Shown here in pieces: positions 9,101 through 17,419 of a stretch of 64,000 nt of DNA. The translations under genes and the position numbers were made by a program. Positions within the stretch are counted from its first letter, which is position 1; each line of letters starts with the position of its first letter. The DNA lies in assembly GCA_944320415.1 (NCBI GenBank), contig CALUHJ010000001.1, forward strand, positions 62,001-126,000, read 5' to 3'. The notes below the pieces were generated by a model. It ran no database searches, was not told the origin of the DNA, and worked only from the letters and a program-made list of their open reading frames with translations. This DNA comes from an uncultured Bacteroidales bacterium. GTDB taxonomy: Bacteria; Bacteroidota; Bacteroidia; Bacteroidales; P3.

Positions 9101-9808
9101 ATGCCGGAAATGCCGGAATGTGAACAATGGAGTAATATAGAAAGACAAAACTATGAAAAAGAAATGATAGGGTTCTATATTTCCGGTCATCCGTTGGACT
9201 CATACAAAACAACAATAAAAACATTTGTAAATACTCAAATAAGTGAACTGTCCAATCTGGAAAATCTTAAAGGTAAAGAAATATGCATAGCCGGCATAAT
9301 AACTGAAGCATCCAACAAAACAAGTAAAACAGGTAAGGCATATTCCGAATTTTCAATAGAAGACCAAAGCGGTAATTACAACTTCAAACTGTTCGGAAAA
9401 GACTATGTCTCTTTTTCAGACTTCTGTAAAAACAACCTGTACGTAATAATAAAAGCAAGCGTAACCGAAAAATTATGGAACAAAGATTCCGACAATGAAC
9501 TGATGGTAAAAATCAAGCGAATAGAATTGCTGGAAGACTTTCTACAAAAATTCTCAAAATGCATATCATTAAAAATAAATCATGAAAACATTTCCAACAG
9601 CTTAGTGAACGAACTAGAGCGAATATTCAAACAATCTAAGGGTACGACTCCAATAATGATAGATATAATTGACCCTTTGGAAGAAATCTACATAAGTCTG
9701 AAATGTAAAAAGTACAAAGTAGACATAGACAAACTAATGAACAATATTGATTCAAGCGAAATAAAAGATTTTATTTACGATTACAATATTTCCAAAAAGG
9801 AATTCTAA
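6137..9808 (+). CDS. dnaE: DNA polymerase III alpha subunit
   Basis: 1223 residues from the ATG at 6137. I chose this start because STFTHLHVHTQYSILDGA is the normal beginning of the PHP domain; the frame is open further upstream, but that part overlaps a terminator and the promoter. Replicative polymerase landmarks are all present: AITDHGNMFG in PHP, GPGRGSAAGSVVAYCLG, the catalytic PDIDVDFD, NTGTHACGVIIG, and ALYRPGPM. A helix-hairpin-helix region and a C-terminal OB-fold (KEICIAGIITEASNK region) follow. Its stop overlaps the queG start by one base (TAATG), so the two are translationally coupled. It lies about 8.6 kb from the proposed origin, on the strand opposite to fork movement there. 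Confidence 0.97.
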   Translation: MSTFTHLHVHTQYSILDGAAGIKQLIARTKELNMDSIAITDHGNMFGVLEFHNECREQGIKPILGCEMYVTPYSRFIKDGKHFSGHHLILLAKNETGYKNLIKLDSLAFAKDAKYRTSRIDKELLFSHSEGLICCSACLGGIVPKLITAGNIEEAEKTVLEYKSVFKDDYYLELQDHGLDLQKLVMTELVRMSKKYDVKLVATNDVHFINADDFEAHRILICLNTGKTLSEDTKLMYTGNEYLKSPEEMSELFKDYPDSISNSQEIANKVEIYKLTRDPILPIFDIPKDFGTIEEYKTKYSEKDIKDELYKEFINNPKTSLEDKESSRKEEITNGLLKKKGGYEKIVRTKFDAAYLRHLTLDGAKKRYGEPLPEKTKERIESELKTIEWMGFPGYFLIVQDFINYSRNNLGVIVGPGRGSAAGSVVAYCLGITNIDPLKYELLFERFLNPDRISLPDIDVDFDNEGRAKVLDYVQKKYGSDHVAQITTFGTMAAKLSIKDVARVLELPLNTANRLAKLVPNKPGTTLKKAFEESPELKNELEKGEPLVKKVLLLAQKLEGSIRNTGTHACGVIIGPDDISNYVPLADIKDSDMMATQFEGKLIESVGMIKMDFLGLKNLSIIKDACEIIKNNRNIDINPDEIPLDDKKTFELYQKGMTLGTFQFESEGMSQHLKNLKPDKFEDLIAMNALYRPGPMQYIPKFINRKHGIEEITYEIPVMSKYLSETYGITVYQEQVMLLSQALAGFTPGEADKLRKAMGKKKKDVMQELKEKFIAGCLNNKLDKNKIEKIWQDWEKFAEYAFNKSHSTCYAYIAFQTAYLKANYPAEYMSSLLTHNLNDIGTLTKYIDECHKMGLNVLGPNINESNLNFAVNKKNEIIFGLAGIKNVGSTAAAEIIKEREENGLFISPLDFLIRLNQKNINRRCIESLIKSGALDCFDNIHRAQYFFPIDNNENTIIDRLIKLTAKIKENRISSQNSLFGEEINEEICMPEMPECEQWSNIERQNYEKEMIGFYISGHPLDSYKTTIKTFVNTQISELSNLENLKGKEICIAGIITEASNKTSKTGKAYSEFSIEDQSGNYNFKLFGKDYVSFSDFCKNNLYVIIKASVTEKLWNKDSDNELMVKIKRIELLEDFLQKFSKCISLKINHENISNSLVNELERIFKQSKGTTPIMIDIIDPLEEIYISLKCKKYKVDIDKLMNNIDSSEIKDFIYDYNISKKEF

Positions 9809-10740
9809 TGTCGGAACATTTCATTTCAATAGATGAAGTAAAAACACATGCTTATGCATTAGGATTTCAAGGTTGCGGAGCCTCAAAGGCCGAGCCTTTA
9901 AACATGGAAAGGTTTTACGAATGGACAAAAAAAAATTACAACGCAAGCATGTCCTATTTGAATAATTACAATGACAAACGTGCTGACGTAAAAAAACTGG
10001 TTCCAAACGCAAAAACCGTATTTTCCTTTTTCATATCATACAATATGAATAATAACCGAAACGAAGGAAAATATAAAATAGCAAGCTATGCCTTGGGATA
10101 TGACTATCATAAAGTCATCAAAATCAAACTTCATAAACTGGTAAATACAATTCAGGAAAGACATCCGGATTTTGAGGCAAGGGTTTTTGTGGATTCCGCT
10201 CCCGTAATGGAAAAGATATGGGCTCAAAAGGCCGGTTTGGGCTGGATAGGAAAAAATTCATGTTTCATAAACAGAACATTCGGCAGTAAAATCTTTCTCG
10301 GAGAAATAATATGCAACTTCACCAGTGATTACGCAAATGAATCCAAGGATCATTGTGGCAAATGCAACAAATGCATAAACAGTTGCCCAAACAAAGCCAT
10401 ACTGCCAAACAGAACAATAGATTCCAATAAATGCATATCTTATCATACAATAGAAAACAAAGGAAATATTCCAGAAACCATAAGATTGGACAATTACATA
10501 TACGGATGCGACATATGCCTCGAAAACTGCATTTGGAATAAAAAAGCCAAAATCGTCTGTACAGAAGAATTCTTGCAAAGAAAAGAAATCACCTGTCTTC
10601 TTTCAAAGGCAGAAGAAGACTCCTTGGAAAAAAGCGATTTCAACAAAGCAAAAAAACATAGTGCACTAAGCAGAATAAAGTTCGAAAAATTAAAATCCAA
10701 TATACAATCTTGCAATAACAATCAGAACCTTATCAAATAA
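9808..10740 (+). CDS. queG: Epoxyqueuosine reductase
   Basis: 310 residues, the short form common in Bacteroidota, lacking the HEAT extension of the E. coli enzyme. It catalyses the last step of queuosine synthesis in tRNA using cobalamin and two 4Fe-4S clusters. FVDSAPVMEK (about 127-136, catalytic Asp near 129) and AGLGWIGKN (142-150) are family hallmarks. Cluster ligands are visible as CGKCNKCINSCP (183-194), with C209 and CDICLENC (234-241). The start overlaps the dnaE stop by one base. The 3' end overlaps the convergent sppA gene by 19 bases. Confidence 0.95.
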   Translation: MSEHFISIDEVKTHAYALGFQGCGASKAEPLNMERFYEWTKKNYNASMSYLNNYNDKRADVKKLVPNAKTVFSFFISYNMNNNRNEGKYKIASYALGYDYHKVIKIKLHKLVNTIQERHPDFEARVFVDSAPVMEKIWAQKAGLGWIGKNSCFINRTFGSKIFLGEIICNFTSDYANESKDHCGKCNKCINSCPNKAILPNRTIDSNKCISYHTIENKGNIPETIRLDNYIYGCDICLENCIWNKKAKIVCTEEFLQRKEITCLLSKAEEDSLEKSDFNKAKKHSALSRIKFEKLKSNIQSCNNNQNLIK

Positions 10741-12506
10741 GGCATTCTTGCTTGAACACCCTGCATCTGACAAATATCCTTCAATTCCAAGAAAAACGAA
10801 TAAGGCTTGCCCAACTGTCTGGTAAAAAGTTTCATATCCGTTTCTCCCGAAAAAGATTCTATTATTTGTGTTGCCAAATCCTTTGCTTTAGGATATGCCA
10901 CTAAACCGTAAGACTTCAAATTACCTGCCAAAGCAGCAGTAGTTATAGCCTTTTCAATACCTCCGAATTCATCTATCAATCCTATTCTTTCGGCATCGGT
11001 TCCGGACCATACCCTGCCTCTTGCAATCGAATCCACAAATGTTTTGCTCAAATTCCTGCCCGTAGCAACCCTCGTCAAAAAATTGTCATAGAAATTTTCA
11101 ACATTGTTCTGCATCATCAACCTTGCGGTTTCAGATGTCGGAGTCGTAAGAGACAAAGCTATGGAGTTATCATGTGTTTTTACGGTATCAAACGTTATAC
11201 CCAAATTATTTTTCAATGTCCTCGCAAAGTTAGGCAAAACTCCGAATACCCCTATTGATCCGGTAATGGTAACAGGAGAAGCCATTATTTTTGAAGCATT
11301 TGAACTCATCTCATAGCCAGCCGAAGCAGCCACATCCCCCATGGAAACTATAACCGGCTTGATTTTCTTTGCCTTTATTATTTCATTAGTTATAAGTTCT
11401 GATGCAACGGCATCTCCTCCGGGAGAATTGACTCTGAATACTATTGCCTTTACACTCTTATTTTCAACCGCTTCCCTTATCGCCTTTACTATAGTCTCAC
11501 TCCCTATTGTCAAATCGGAGCCTTTACCCTGATTCACTCCACCATAAGCATATACTATAGCTATATTTTCCTTGGCGGGCTTGAAGATATCCATTATACT
11601 CTCTCTATACTTGGCATATTTTACAAAATTCACTTTGGTTTTATCTCCTATCCCAAATTGTTTCCTTACTTTCGAGGAAACAATCTCTTCGACATCCGTC
11701 TTAAAATTCAATCCGTCTATCATACCCAACCTCAAGGCATCTTTAGGCAAAAAATATTCAAGAGAAGAAACATTACTGTTAAACTGCTCCAAATCCAATC
11801 CCCTTGCCTTCACAATATTATTAGAAACATAGCTCCATATTGAATTCAAATAAGTCTTTATCTGTTCCCTGTTTTCAGAAGACATTTTATTGTTCACGTA
11901 ACTCTCTCCCGCACTCTTGTATGAATTGTTCTTAGGCCTTATCAAGTCTACATCCACATCGAATTTCGAAAACAAGTCCTTATAATAAATCACTTCGGCA
12001 CCCAAACCCATAACTGTCAACATGCCAGCCGGATTAAGATAAATCTCATCCGCTGCAGTTGCGAGATAATAAGAAGATTGGGTCAAGACATCTCCATAGG
12101 CATAAACTTTCTTGCCGGACTTCTTGAAGTCAAGCAAAGCCTGTCTCATCTCCTCAACCGTAGCCCAACCATAAGTCTGAAGCGAAGACAAATCCAACAA
12201 AACCGACCTGATATTTTTGTCCGTCTTTGCCTTTTTCAATACAACTATAAACTCGGTCAAACCTATTGGAGAATTTATTTCTCCATTGACTATTCCTCCC
12301 AACACTGAAATATCTGTCACTTCCCTGTCATATACAGGTCTGTTCAATTCAATTCTCAAGACTGAATTATCCTTTATCTCAACACTTGCAGTATTACCGG
12401 ACGGAATTGCAGAACCTATAATACCGATAAGGAAAAATATAAGCAACACACCCGAAATCAAACATCCAAGACAAGATGCAAAAGTAAACTTGAAAAATTG
12501 TTTCAT
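10722..12506 (-). CDS. sppA: Signal peptide peptidase SppA, 67-kDa type
   Basis: 594 residues with one N-terminal membrane helix (about 10-33) and two tandem S49 domains. The Ser/Lys dyad is visible: Lys197 in NSYKSAGE of the first domain and Ser395 in DVAASAGYEM of the second. The enzyme degrades cleaved signal peptides in the inner membrane, facing the periplasm. It lies 5 bases downstream of a UpxY-like antiterminator gene and is almost certainly cotranscribed with it, which is an unusual partner. Its tail overlaps queG. Confidence 0.96.
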   Translation of the reverse strand: MKQFFKFTFASCLGCLISGVLLIFFLIGIIGSAIPSGNTASVEIKDNSVLRIELNRPVYDREVTDISVLGGIVNGEINSPIGLTEFIVVLKKAKTDKNIRSVLLDLSSLQTYGWATVEEMRQALLDFKKSGKKVYAYGDVLTQSSYYLATAADEIYLNPAGMLTVMGLGAEVIYYKDLFSKFDVDVDLIRPKNNSYKSAGESYVNNKMSSENREQIKTYLNSIWSYVSNNIVKARGLDLEQFNSNVSSLEYFLPKDALRLGMIDGLNFKTDVEEIVSSKVRKQFGIGDKTKVNFVKYAKYRESIMDIFKPAKENIAIVYAYGGVNQGKGSDLTIGSETIVKAIREAVENKSVKAIVFRVNSPGGDAVASELITNEIIKAKKIKPVIVSMGDVAASAGYEMSSNASKIMASPVTITGSIGVFGVLPNFARTLKNNLGITFDTVKTHDNSIALSLTTPTSETARLMMQNNVENFYDNFLTRVATGRNLSKTFVDSIARGRVWSGTDAERIGLIDEFGGIEKAITTAALAGNLKSYGLVAYPKAKDLATQIIESFSGETDMKLFTRQLGKPYSFFLELKDICQMQGVQARMPYLIRF

Positions 12507-12511
12507 GATAA

Positions 12512-13042
12512 CTATTTGTTTTTTACGCTTTTAATCTTCTCCAAATCTTTACGATCGACACTTACGGTAAGATTTATACCGATGGAATCTATTGCAACAA
12601 CAAATTTAGGCCTGTTATCACAATACATAACCATTCCCGTCAGTCCTGCAAAATTTCCTCCCTCTATCCTGACTAAATCTCCCTTCTCCATATATTCGTT
12701 TTCCAAATCAAAATCAACAGACTTGTCCAAAAGAATTTTTACGGACTCTATCTGATAATCCGGAATCTCTGCAGGTCTGCCTCCAAACCATACAAACCTT
12801 CCTGCTCCAGGTACCTGAAGAACGTCCCATTGCTGATTCTCAAATATTCTGACAAAAACATAAGAATTAAACAATGGACATTCAACCATCTTTTTCCTGT
12901 CCTTCCATTGATGCAATTCTTTTCTCAACGGCAGATAAGATTCATAACCCCTCTTTGTCAACTCCCTGTCAACAACCTTTTCCTTACGGGGCTGTACATA
13001 CAAAGCATACCATTTTTTATCAGAACCGATGACCTGTTTCAC
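12512..13042 (-). CDS. NusG-like transcription antiterminator, UpxY family
   Basis: 176 residues: an N-terminal NGN domain starting KKWYALYVQPRKEKVVDREL and a C-terminal KOW segment (GDLVRIEGGNFAGLTGMV, about 121-138). This matches the UpxY branch of specialised NusG paralogues that in Bacteroidota usually sit first in capsule operons. Here the next gene is sppA and no sugar genes are near. The start is GTG at 13042, and it lies inside a parS-like palindrome (13035-13050). It is not the housekeeping nusG, which normally sits between secE and rplK. Its target is unknown. Confidence 0.85.
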   Translation of the reverse strand: MKQVIGSDKKWYALYVQPRKEKVVDRELTKRGYESYLPLRKELHQWKDRKKMVECPLFNSYVFVRIFENQQWDVLQVPGAGRFVWFGGRPAEIPDYQIESVKILLDKSVDFDLENEYMEKGDLVRIEGGNFAGLTGMVMYCDNRPKFVVAIDSIGINLTVSVDRKDLEKIKSVKNK

Positions 13043-13050
13043 GTGAAAGA
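13035..13050. other. parS-like ParB-binding site 1
   Basis: TGTTTCACGTGAAAGA matches the widely conserved parS consensus TGTTTCACGTGAAACA at 15 of 16 positions. It contains the GTG start codon of the UpxY-like gene. It lies about 5.4 kb left of the proposed origin. Confidence 0.75.
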
Positions 13051-13098
13051 ATATATCAATGTTTGCTTCAACTCACTATTTATCAGCGAATAAAACTA

Positions 13099-13135
13099 AA
13101 AAGAGAAGGAGACAATCATCCTTCTCTTTTTTTCG
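13099..13135. terminator. Terminator of hutU, possibly bidirectional
   Basis: AAAAGAGAAGGA (13099-13110) pairs perfectly with TCCTTCTCTTTT (13119-13130) across an 8-base loop, with T-rich tails on both strands. It separates hutU from the UpxY-sppA unit on the minus strand. Confidence 0.85.
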
Positions 13136-13142
13136 TTTCAAA

Positions 13143-15134
13143 TTAAAATATACCGTCTATCAACGAATCATCGGCAATATTCGGTAAAGTAACCCTTAAC
13201 CTTGGTTCCGTCTCCATTGCTCTCTTTATTGCGAAAACAGCACCTTCATTTCTCGCCCATGAACGACGGCTTATACCGTTGTTGACATCCCAGAACAACA
13301 TGCTCCTCAATCTTCTTTCGGCATCGTCACTTCCATCCACAACCATACCGAATCCACCGTTGATCACTTCTCCCCAACCGACGCCTCCGCCGTTGTGCAA
13401 GGAAACCCACGTGGCACCTCTGAAGCTGTCACCTATACAATTCTGCACAGCCATATCGGCAGTAAAGGATGAACCATCGTATATGTTTGAAGTTTCCCTG
13501 AAAGGAGAGTCAGTACCTGAAACATCATGATGATCCCTTCCCAAAACAATAGGAGCCGATATCCGGCCTTCTCTTATGGCCTTATTGAAAGCGGAAGCTA
13601 TCCTGGTTCTTCCCTCGGCATCCGCATACAATATACGGGCCTGTGAACCTACTACAAGATGATTGGCCTTCGCTCCCTTGATCCATGTTATGTTGTCATG
13701 CATCTGCTGCTGTATTTCCGCAGGAGCGGTCCTTGCTATTTCTTCCAATACATTCATTGCTATATTGTCGGAAAGGTCCAAATCCTCCGGTTTTCCCGAA
13801 GTACAAACCCAACGGAAAGGTCCAAAACCGTAATCGAAACACATAGGTCCCATAATATCCTGAACATAAGAAGGATAACGGAACGTACCATCCTCTTTCA
13901 TTATATCAGCACCCGCTCTCGAAGCTTCCAAAAGAAAGGCATTGCCGTAATCAAAGAAATACATTCCCTTGCTTGTCAACTTGTTTATTGCCGCAACATG
14001 TCTTCTCAAAGATTCCTCCACTTTCTGCTTGAACAAGTCCGGCTGTTCCGCCATCATACGTTGGGATTCCTCAAGTGTCAATCCGACAGGATAATAACCT
14101 CCTGCCCAAGGATTGTGCAAAGAAGTCTGATCCGAACCCAAATCAACAGATATGTCATGTTCAACCAGGTACTCCCACAAATCAACAACATTTCCCTGAT
14201 AAGCAAATGAAACAACTTCCTTGTTATGACGAGCTTTCTGAACCCTTTCCATCAACTTGTCCAAATCGGAGTAAACCTCGTCAACCCATCCCTGATCATG
14301 TCTTTTGTTTGTTGCGGCAGGATTTATTTCCGCAGTGATTGAAACACAGCCTGCTATGTTCCCAGCTTTAGGCTGAGCACCACTCATTCCGCCCAAACCG
14401 GCGGTTACGAAAAGCTTGCCGCCCAAACCGTCCTTGCTTATCTTTCTGCCTGCATTCAAGACGGTTATGGTTGTTCCGTGAACTATTCCCTGAGGTCCTA
14501 TATACATGTAACTGCCTGCGGTCATCTGTCCGTATTGACTTACTCCCAAGGCGTTGAATCTTTCCCAGTCATCAGGCTTTGAGTAGTTCGGAATAACCAT
14601 TCCGTTGGTCACTACTACCCTCGGAGCATCCTTATGAGAAGGAAACAATCCCATAGGATGGCCTGAATACATCACAAGAGTCTGTTCTTCAGTCATTTCA
14701 GCAAGATACTTCATCGTAAGACGATATTGAGCCCAATTCTGAAAAACGGCTCCGTTGCCTCCATAGGTAATAAGTTCGTGAGGATGTTGGGCAACAGCCG
14801 GATCCAGATTGTTCTGAATCATAAGCATTATTGCTGCAGCCTGTCTGCACTTTGCAGGATATTCATCTATGGAACGGGCATACATCTTGTAATCAGGACG
14901 GAAACGATACATGTAAATACGTCCGTATTTTTCCAATTCCTCAGCAAATTCCTTAGCCAGAACGGGATGAAACTTCTTGTCAAAATACCTCAAGGCATTT
15001 TTCAAAGCCAGTTTTTTCTGTTCCTTAGTCAATATGTCCTTACGTTTGGGAGCATGACTTACACTCAAGTCGTATTCCTTAGCCTGTGGCAAATAATCAG
15101 GAATACCCTCTAAAACAGCTTCTTTAAAATTCAT
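13143..15134 (-). CDS. hutU: Urocanate hydratase
   Basis: 663 residues, the larger urocanase form typical of Bacteroidota. It converts urocanate to imidazolonepropionate in histidine breakdown, using tightly bound NAD. Recognisable blocks are GLGGMSGAQPKAGNIAG, VSLHNGGGVGWGEVINGG near the C-terminus, and SGHPMGLFPSH. No hutH, hutI or formiminotransferase lies in the window, so the rest of the pathway must be encoded elsewhere. It appears monocistronic, with a terminator behind it and a TACATTTG box (minus strand, 15175-15182) about 40 bases ahead. Confidence 0.97.
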   Translation of the reverse strand: MNFKEAVLEGIPDYLPQAKEYDLSVSHAPKRKDILTKEQKKLALKNALRYFDKKFHPVLAKEFAEELEKYGRIYMYRFRPDYKMYARSIDEYPAKCRQAAAIMLMIQNNLDPAVAQHPHELITYGGNGAVFQNWAQYRLTMKYLAEMTEEQTLVMYSGHPMGLFPSHKDAPRVVVTNGMVIPNYSKPDDWERFNALGVSQYGQMTAGSYMYIGPQGIVHGTTITVLNAGRKISKDGLGGKLFVTAGLGGMSGAQPKAGNIAGCVSITAEINPAATNKRHDQGWVDEVYSDLDKLMERVQKARHNKEVVSFAYQGNVVDLWEYLVEHDISVDLGSDQTSLHNPWAGGYYPVGLTLEESQRMMAEQPDLFKQKVEESLRRHVAAINKLTSKGMYFFDYGNAFLLEASRAGADIMKEDGTFRYPSYVQDIMGPMCFDYGFGPFRWVCTSGKPEDLDLSDNIAMNVLEEIARTAPAEIQQQMHDNITWIKGAKANHLVVGSQARILYADAEGRTRIASAFNKAIREGRISAPIVLGRDHHDVSGTDSPFRETSNIYDGSSFTADMAVQNCIGDSFRGATWVSLHNGGGVGWGEVINGGFGMVVDGSDDAERRLRSMLFWDVNNGISRRSWARNEGAVFAIKRAMETEPRLRVTLPNIADDSLIDGIF

Positions 15135-15174
15135 AATATACCTTTTATTAATCTTACCAACACCTTAAACTTTG

Positions 15175-15182
15175 CAAATGTA
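15175..15182 (-). promoter_or_regulatory. Possible hutU -7 box
   Basis: The minus strand reads TACATTTG (plus CAAATGTA), with a TTG 17 bases upstream on that strand (plus CAA at 15200-15202). The spacer is slightly shorter than the usual 19. Confidence 0.45.
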
Positions 15183-15329
15183 CAAAATTAATTTGATTTC
15201 AAGAAAATGAAACCTTATTCCATTTTCGCCAATCCTTATTCCATTTTTTTTAAACAAAGATTCAATTCGACAGAATTACACAAGATATAAACAGCTGATT
15301 ATCCAACTGTTATATTAAAAAATAAAATT

Positions 15330-15345
15330 GTTGTCACGTGAAACA
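15330..15345. other. parS-like site 2, weaker
   Basis: GTTGTCACGTGAAACA matches the parS consensus at 13 of 16 positions. The core and right half (TCACGTGAAACA) are perfect and the left half is degraded. It directly abuts the stop codon of the M28 peptidase gene and lies about 3.1 kb left of the proposed origin. Confidence 0.5.
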
Positions 15346-16605
15346 TCATCTGTATCTTCTGACAAACTCTTTCAACAGGTTACAGAAATCTATATGCTTG
15401 GTGAAAAACAGTGCCTTGCCGTTGTCGTATATGGTGTGATATTCGTTGTATTCGCATCCGTAGGTGAACAGAAAATGAGCAGGCACTCCGCGTTTCACAA
15501 AAGGGCAATGGTCGCTGTTGCAGGACTCTTCTCCAAGCACTATCTTGGAAAACCAGTTGTTCTCACTGTTGATTTTCTGAAGCAACTCTCCTGCCCTCTT
15601 TTCTTTTTTTCCATTTATGACAGCCACTCCTGTCGAACCTGTACCGCACATGTCCAAATTGAAAAGAAACTTTATTTTCGTCAAGTCCACTAAAGGATTC
15701 ATTGCAGCAAAGCTCGAACCCAAAAGACCTGTTTCCTCTCCTGTCACAAAAATAAACACAACGGAATATTCTGCCGGATTCTTTGCATAGTATCCTGCAA
15801 GATCCAAAAGAACGCTTACACCGCTTGCATTGTCATTGGCTCCCGGAAAATATACGTTTCCAACTTTACCGAGATGATCATAATGAGATACAAAAACAAA
15901 ACAGCTGTCCTTGTATTTCGTTCCCTCGACAACAGCCCAAACATTTTGCGATTCATAATCCGAATCAAAAGTACTTTCTATAGAGAGTTTCAAATAATCT
16001 ATTTTCTTTTTAAAAGGCCTGCCTTTAAGTTGCAAAACAGGAAAAGGCAATACGGAAGAACCTATCAAATATTCTATTTTATCATAATTCTGAACTATTG
16101 CCAGTTTCGGATTTATGTTTTCTTTTACCAATGACCTGACAAAAAGCATAATGTCGTAAAATGTCAAATCTCCCATATTGAACAAAAGAACCTTGTCTTT
16201 CAACTTTTTTATTTTGACGTCTGATATCTGTTCCTTATTGTTGAAAATCAAAGGTTTTATATTCTTTATCTCAATTTCAGAAGTAGGAGAGGAGCCTGTG
16301 ACCAGAAAATCTTCTCCCAATTTCAAACTATCTGACAGATTATTCATTTTCAATTCCACATCCAATATATTGTTTATGGATATCCCGACAGTTTGAAAGC
16401 CATTGTCTCCGAGAAGTTTTACATTGTTTTTTGTCAATTCGTTCCGTATGAATTCAGCTGCCTTTTTGTCTCCACTTTCCCTGTATGCTCTTCCTGCCAT
16501 GTACTCGCTACAAAGAGTATCTTTACAATATATTGCATAATTATAGGATTGCGAAAAACATAAACTGCTGATAAATAATGACAAACAAAATAATAATATT
16601 TTCAT
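15346..16605 (-). CDS. Secreted M28-family zinc aminopeptidase-like protein
   Basis: 419 residues from the ATG at 16605. This start was chosen because it begins a good signal peptide (MKILLFCLSLFISSLCFS) and overlaps the upstream gene's stop as ATGA. The two-zinc M28 ligand pattern is visible: VSHYDHLG, GANDNASGVSVLLDLA, the catalytic pair in TGEETGLLGS, NLDMCG and a late His in the DHCPF or EYHTIYD segment. It is predicted to be periplasmic or exported; the substrate is unknown. It is cotranscribed with the DUF6973-like gene, and a parS-like site touches its stop codon. Confidence 0.9.
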   Translation of the reverse strand: MKILLFCLSLFISSLCFSQSYNYAIYCKDTLCSEYMAGRAYRESGDKKAAEFIRNELTKNNVKLLGDNGFQTVGISINNILDVELKMNNLSDSLKLGEDFLVTGSSPTSEIEIKNIKPLIFNNKEQISDVKIKKLKDKVLLFNMGDLTFYDIMLFVRSLVKENINPKLAIVQNYDKIEYLIGSSVLPFPVLQLKGRPFKKKIDYLKLSIESTFDSDYESQNVWAVVEGTKYKDSCFVFVSHYDHLGKVGNVYFPGANDNASGVSVLLDLAGYYAKNPAEYSVVFIFVTGEETGLLGSSFAAMNPLVDLTKIKFLFNLDMCGTGSTGVAVINGKKEKRAGELLQKINSENNWFSKIVLGEESCNSDHCPFVKRGVPAHFLFTYGCEYNEYHTIYDNGKALFFTKHIDFCNLLKEFVRRYR

Positions 16606-17234
16606 GTTCCTGTATTTGAATTGATTAAACATCTTTCATTTTCCCATTTTCCTCTCCAAAGACTATCAGGTATGATTTCATTGTTTCTATTTAAACTCCT
16701 GAGTAACTTATCTTTAGATATAATTTTTGCATATCCATTGATTATCAGGTTTTTAATGTTTTCAAGAACAATACTTTTGTCTTTAAATCCAATTTTTGAA
16801 TACAAGTACAGACCAACTTCATTATTGTATTCATCCATCAGTCTTCCTGCTTTATCGTAAGAAGAATTATATTGATTATCAAATATATATCTATTATAAT
16901 CTTCATAAATAATTCCTATCCGTCTTGCATTTTCAACACCTATTTCAGAAGACAGACTGTACATCCAATATATGTGTCGAAACGCATCAAGATGTCCTCC
17001 TTCCGTATTTGTAGCAAAAATTCTTTCGGTGTAAAGGCTATCCATTGTATTTAATACCTGTTCAGATATATGCAAAGCTTTTTTAATTTGAGTAATATGA
17101 GTGACAGCCCAAATTTTATTTTGAGAGTTCAAACTTTTGAACAGCATTTTTTTGTTTTGTGATTTCACAGTGCAAAACGGCAAAAGAAAAATTGTAAACA
17201 AACAAAACACTGTCTCGATTTTTACTGTTTTCAT
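16602..17234 (-). CDS. Secreted protein with a DUF6973-like domain
   Basis: 210 residues from the ATG at 17234, which opens a signal peptide (MKTVKIETVFCLFTIFLLPF, then CTVKSQ). The core has a WAVTHITQIKKAL segment, GGHLDAFRHIYWMYSL and LMDEYNNEVGLY. The DAFRHxYW and DxxNN pattern is what I know from DUF6973-type proteins of unknown function; conserved His and Asp residues would allow metal binding, but that is inference. The stop overlaps the start of the M28 gene by four bases (ATGA), indicating coupled translation. Confidence 0.7.
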   Translation of the reverse strand: MKTVKIETVFCLFTIFLLPFCTVKSQNKKMLFKSLNSQNKIWAVTHITQIKKALHISEQVLNTMDSLYTERIFATNTEGGHLDAFRHIYWMYSLSSEIGVENARRIGIIYEDYNRYIFDNQYNSSYDKAGRLMDEYNNEVGLYLYSKIGFKDKSIVLENIKNLIINGYAKIISKDKLLRSLNRNNEIIPDSLWRGKWENERCLINSNTGT

Positions 17235-17419
17235 TTTTACTGCCGCTTTAAAGCGATGAATAGTAGAAAAAATACCATACAATTATCAGAAGATGAATTT
17301 TTTTTTGTTCAAAAAGTTAAAAAAATTGTTTCATGATAGCCATATAATAATACAATCAACTAATATACAGATAAGTATATATTATGTATTTATTAAAACA
17401 GATATATTTCAATATATGG

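Noticed and set aside
12512..13042. Housekeeping NusG
   Set aside because: It is not next to secE or ribosomal protein genes, and the N-terminal sequence and neighbours fit the UpxY branch.
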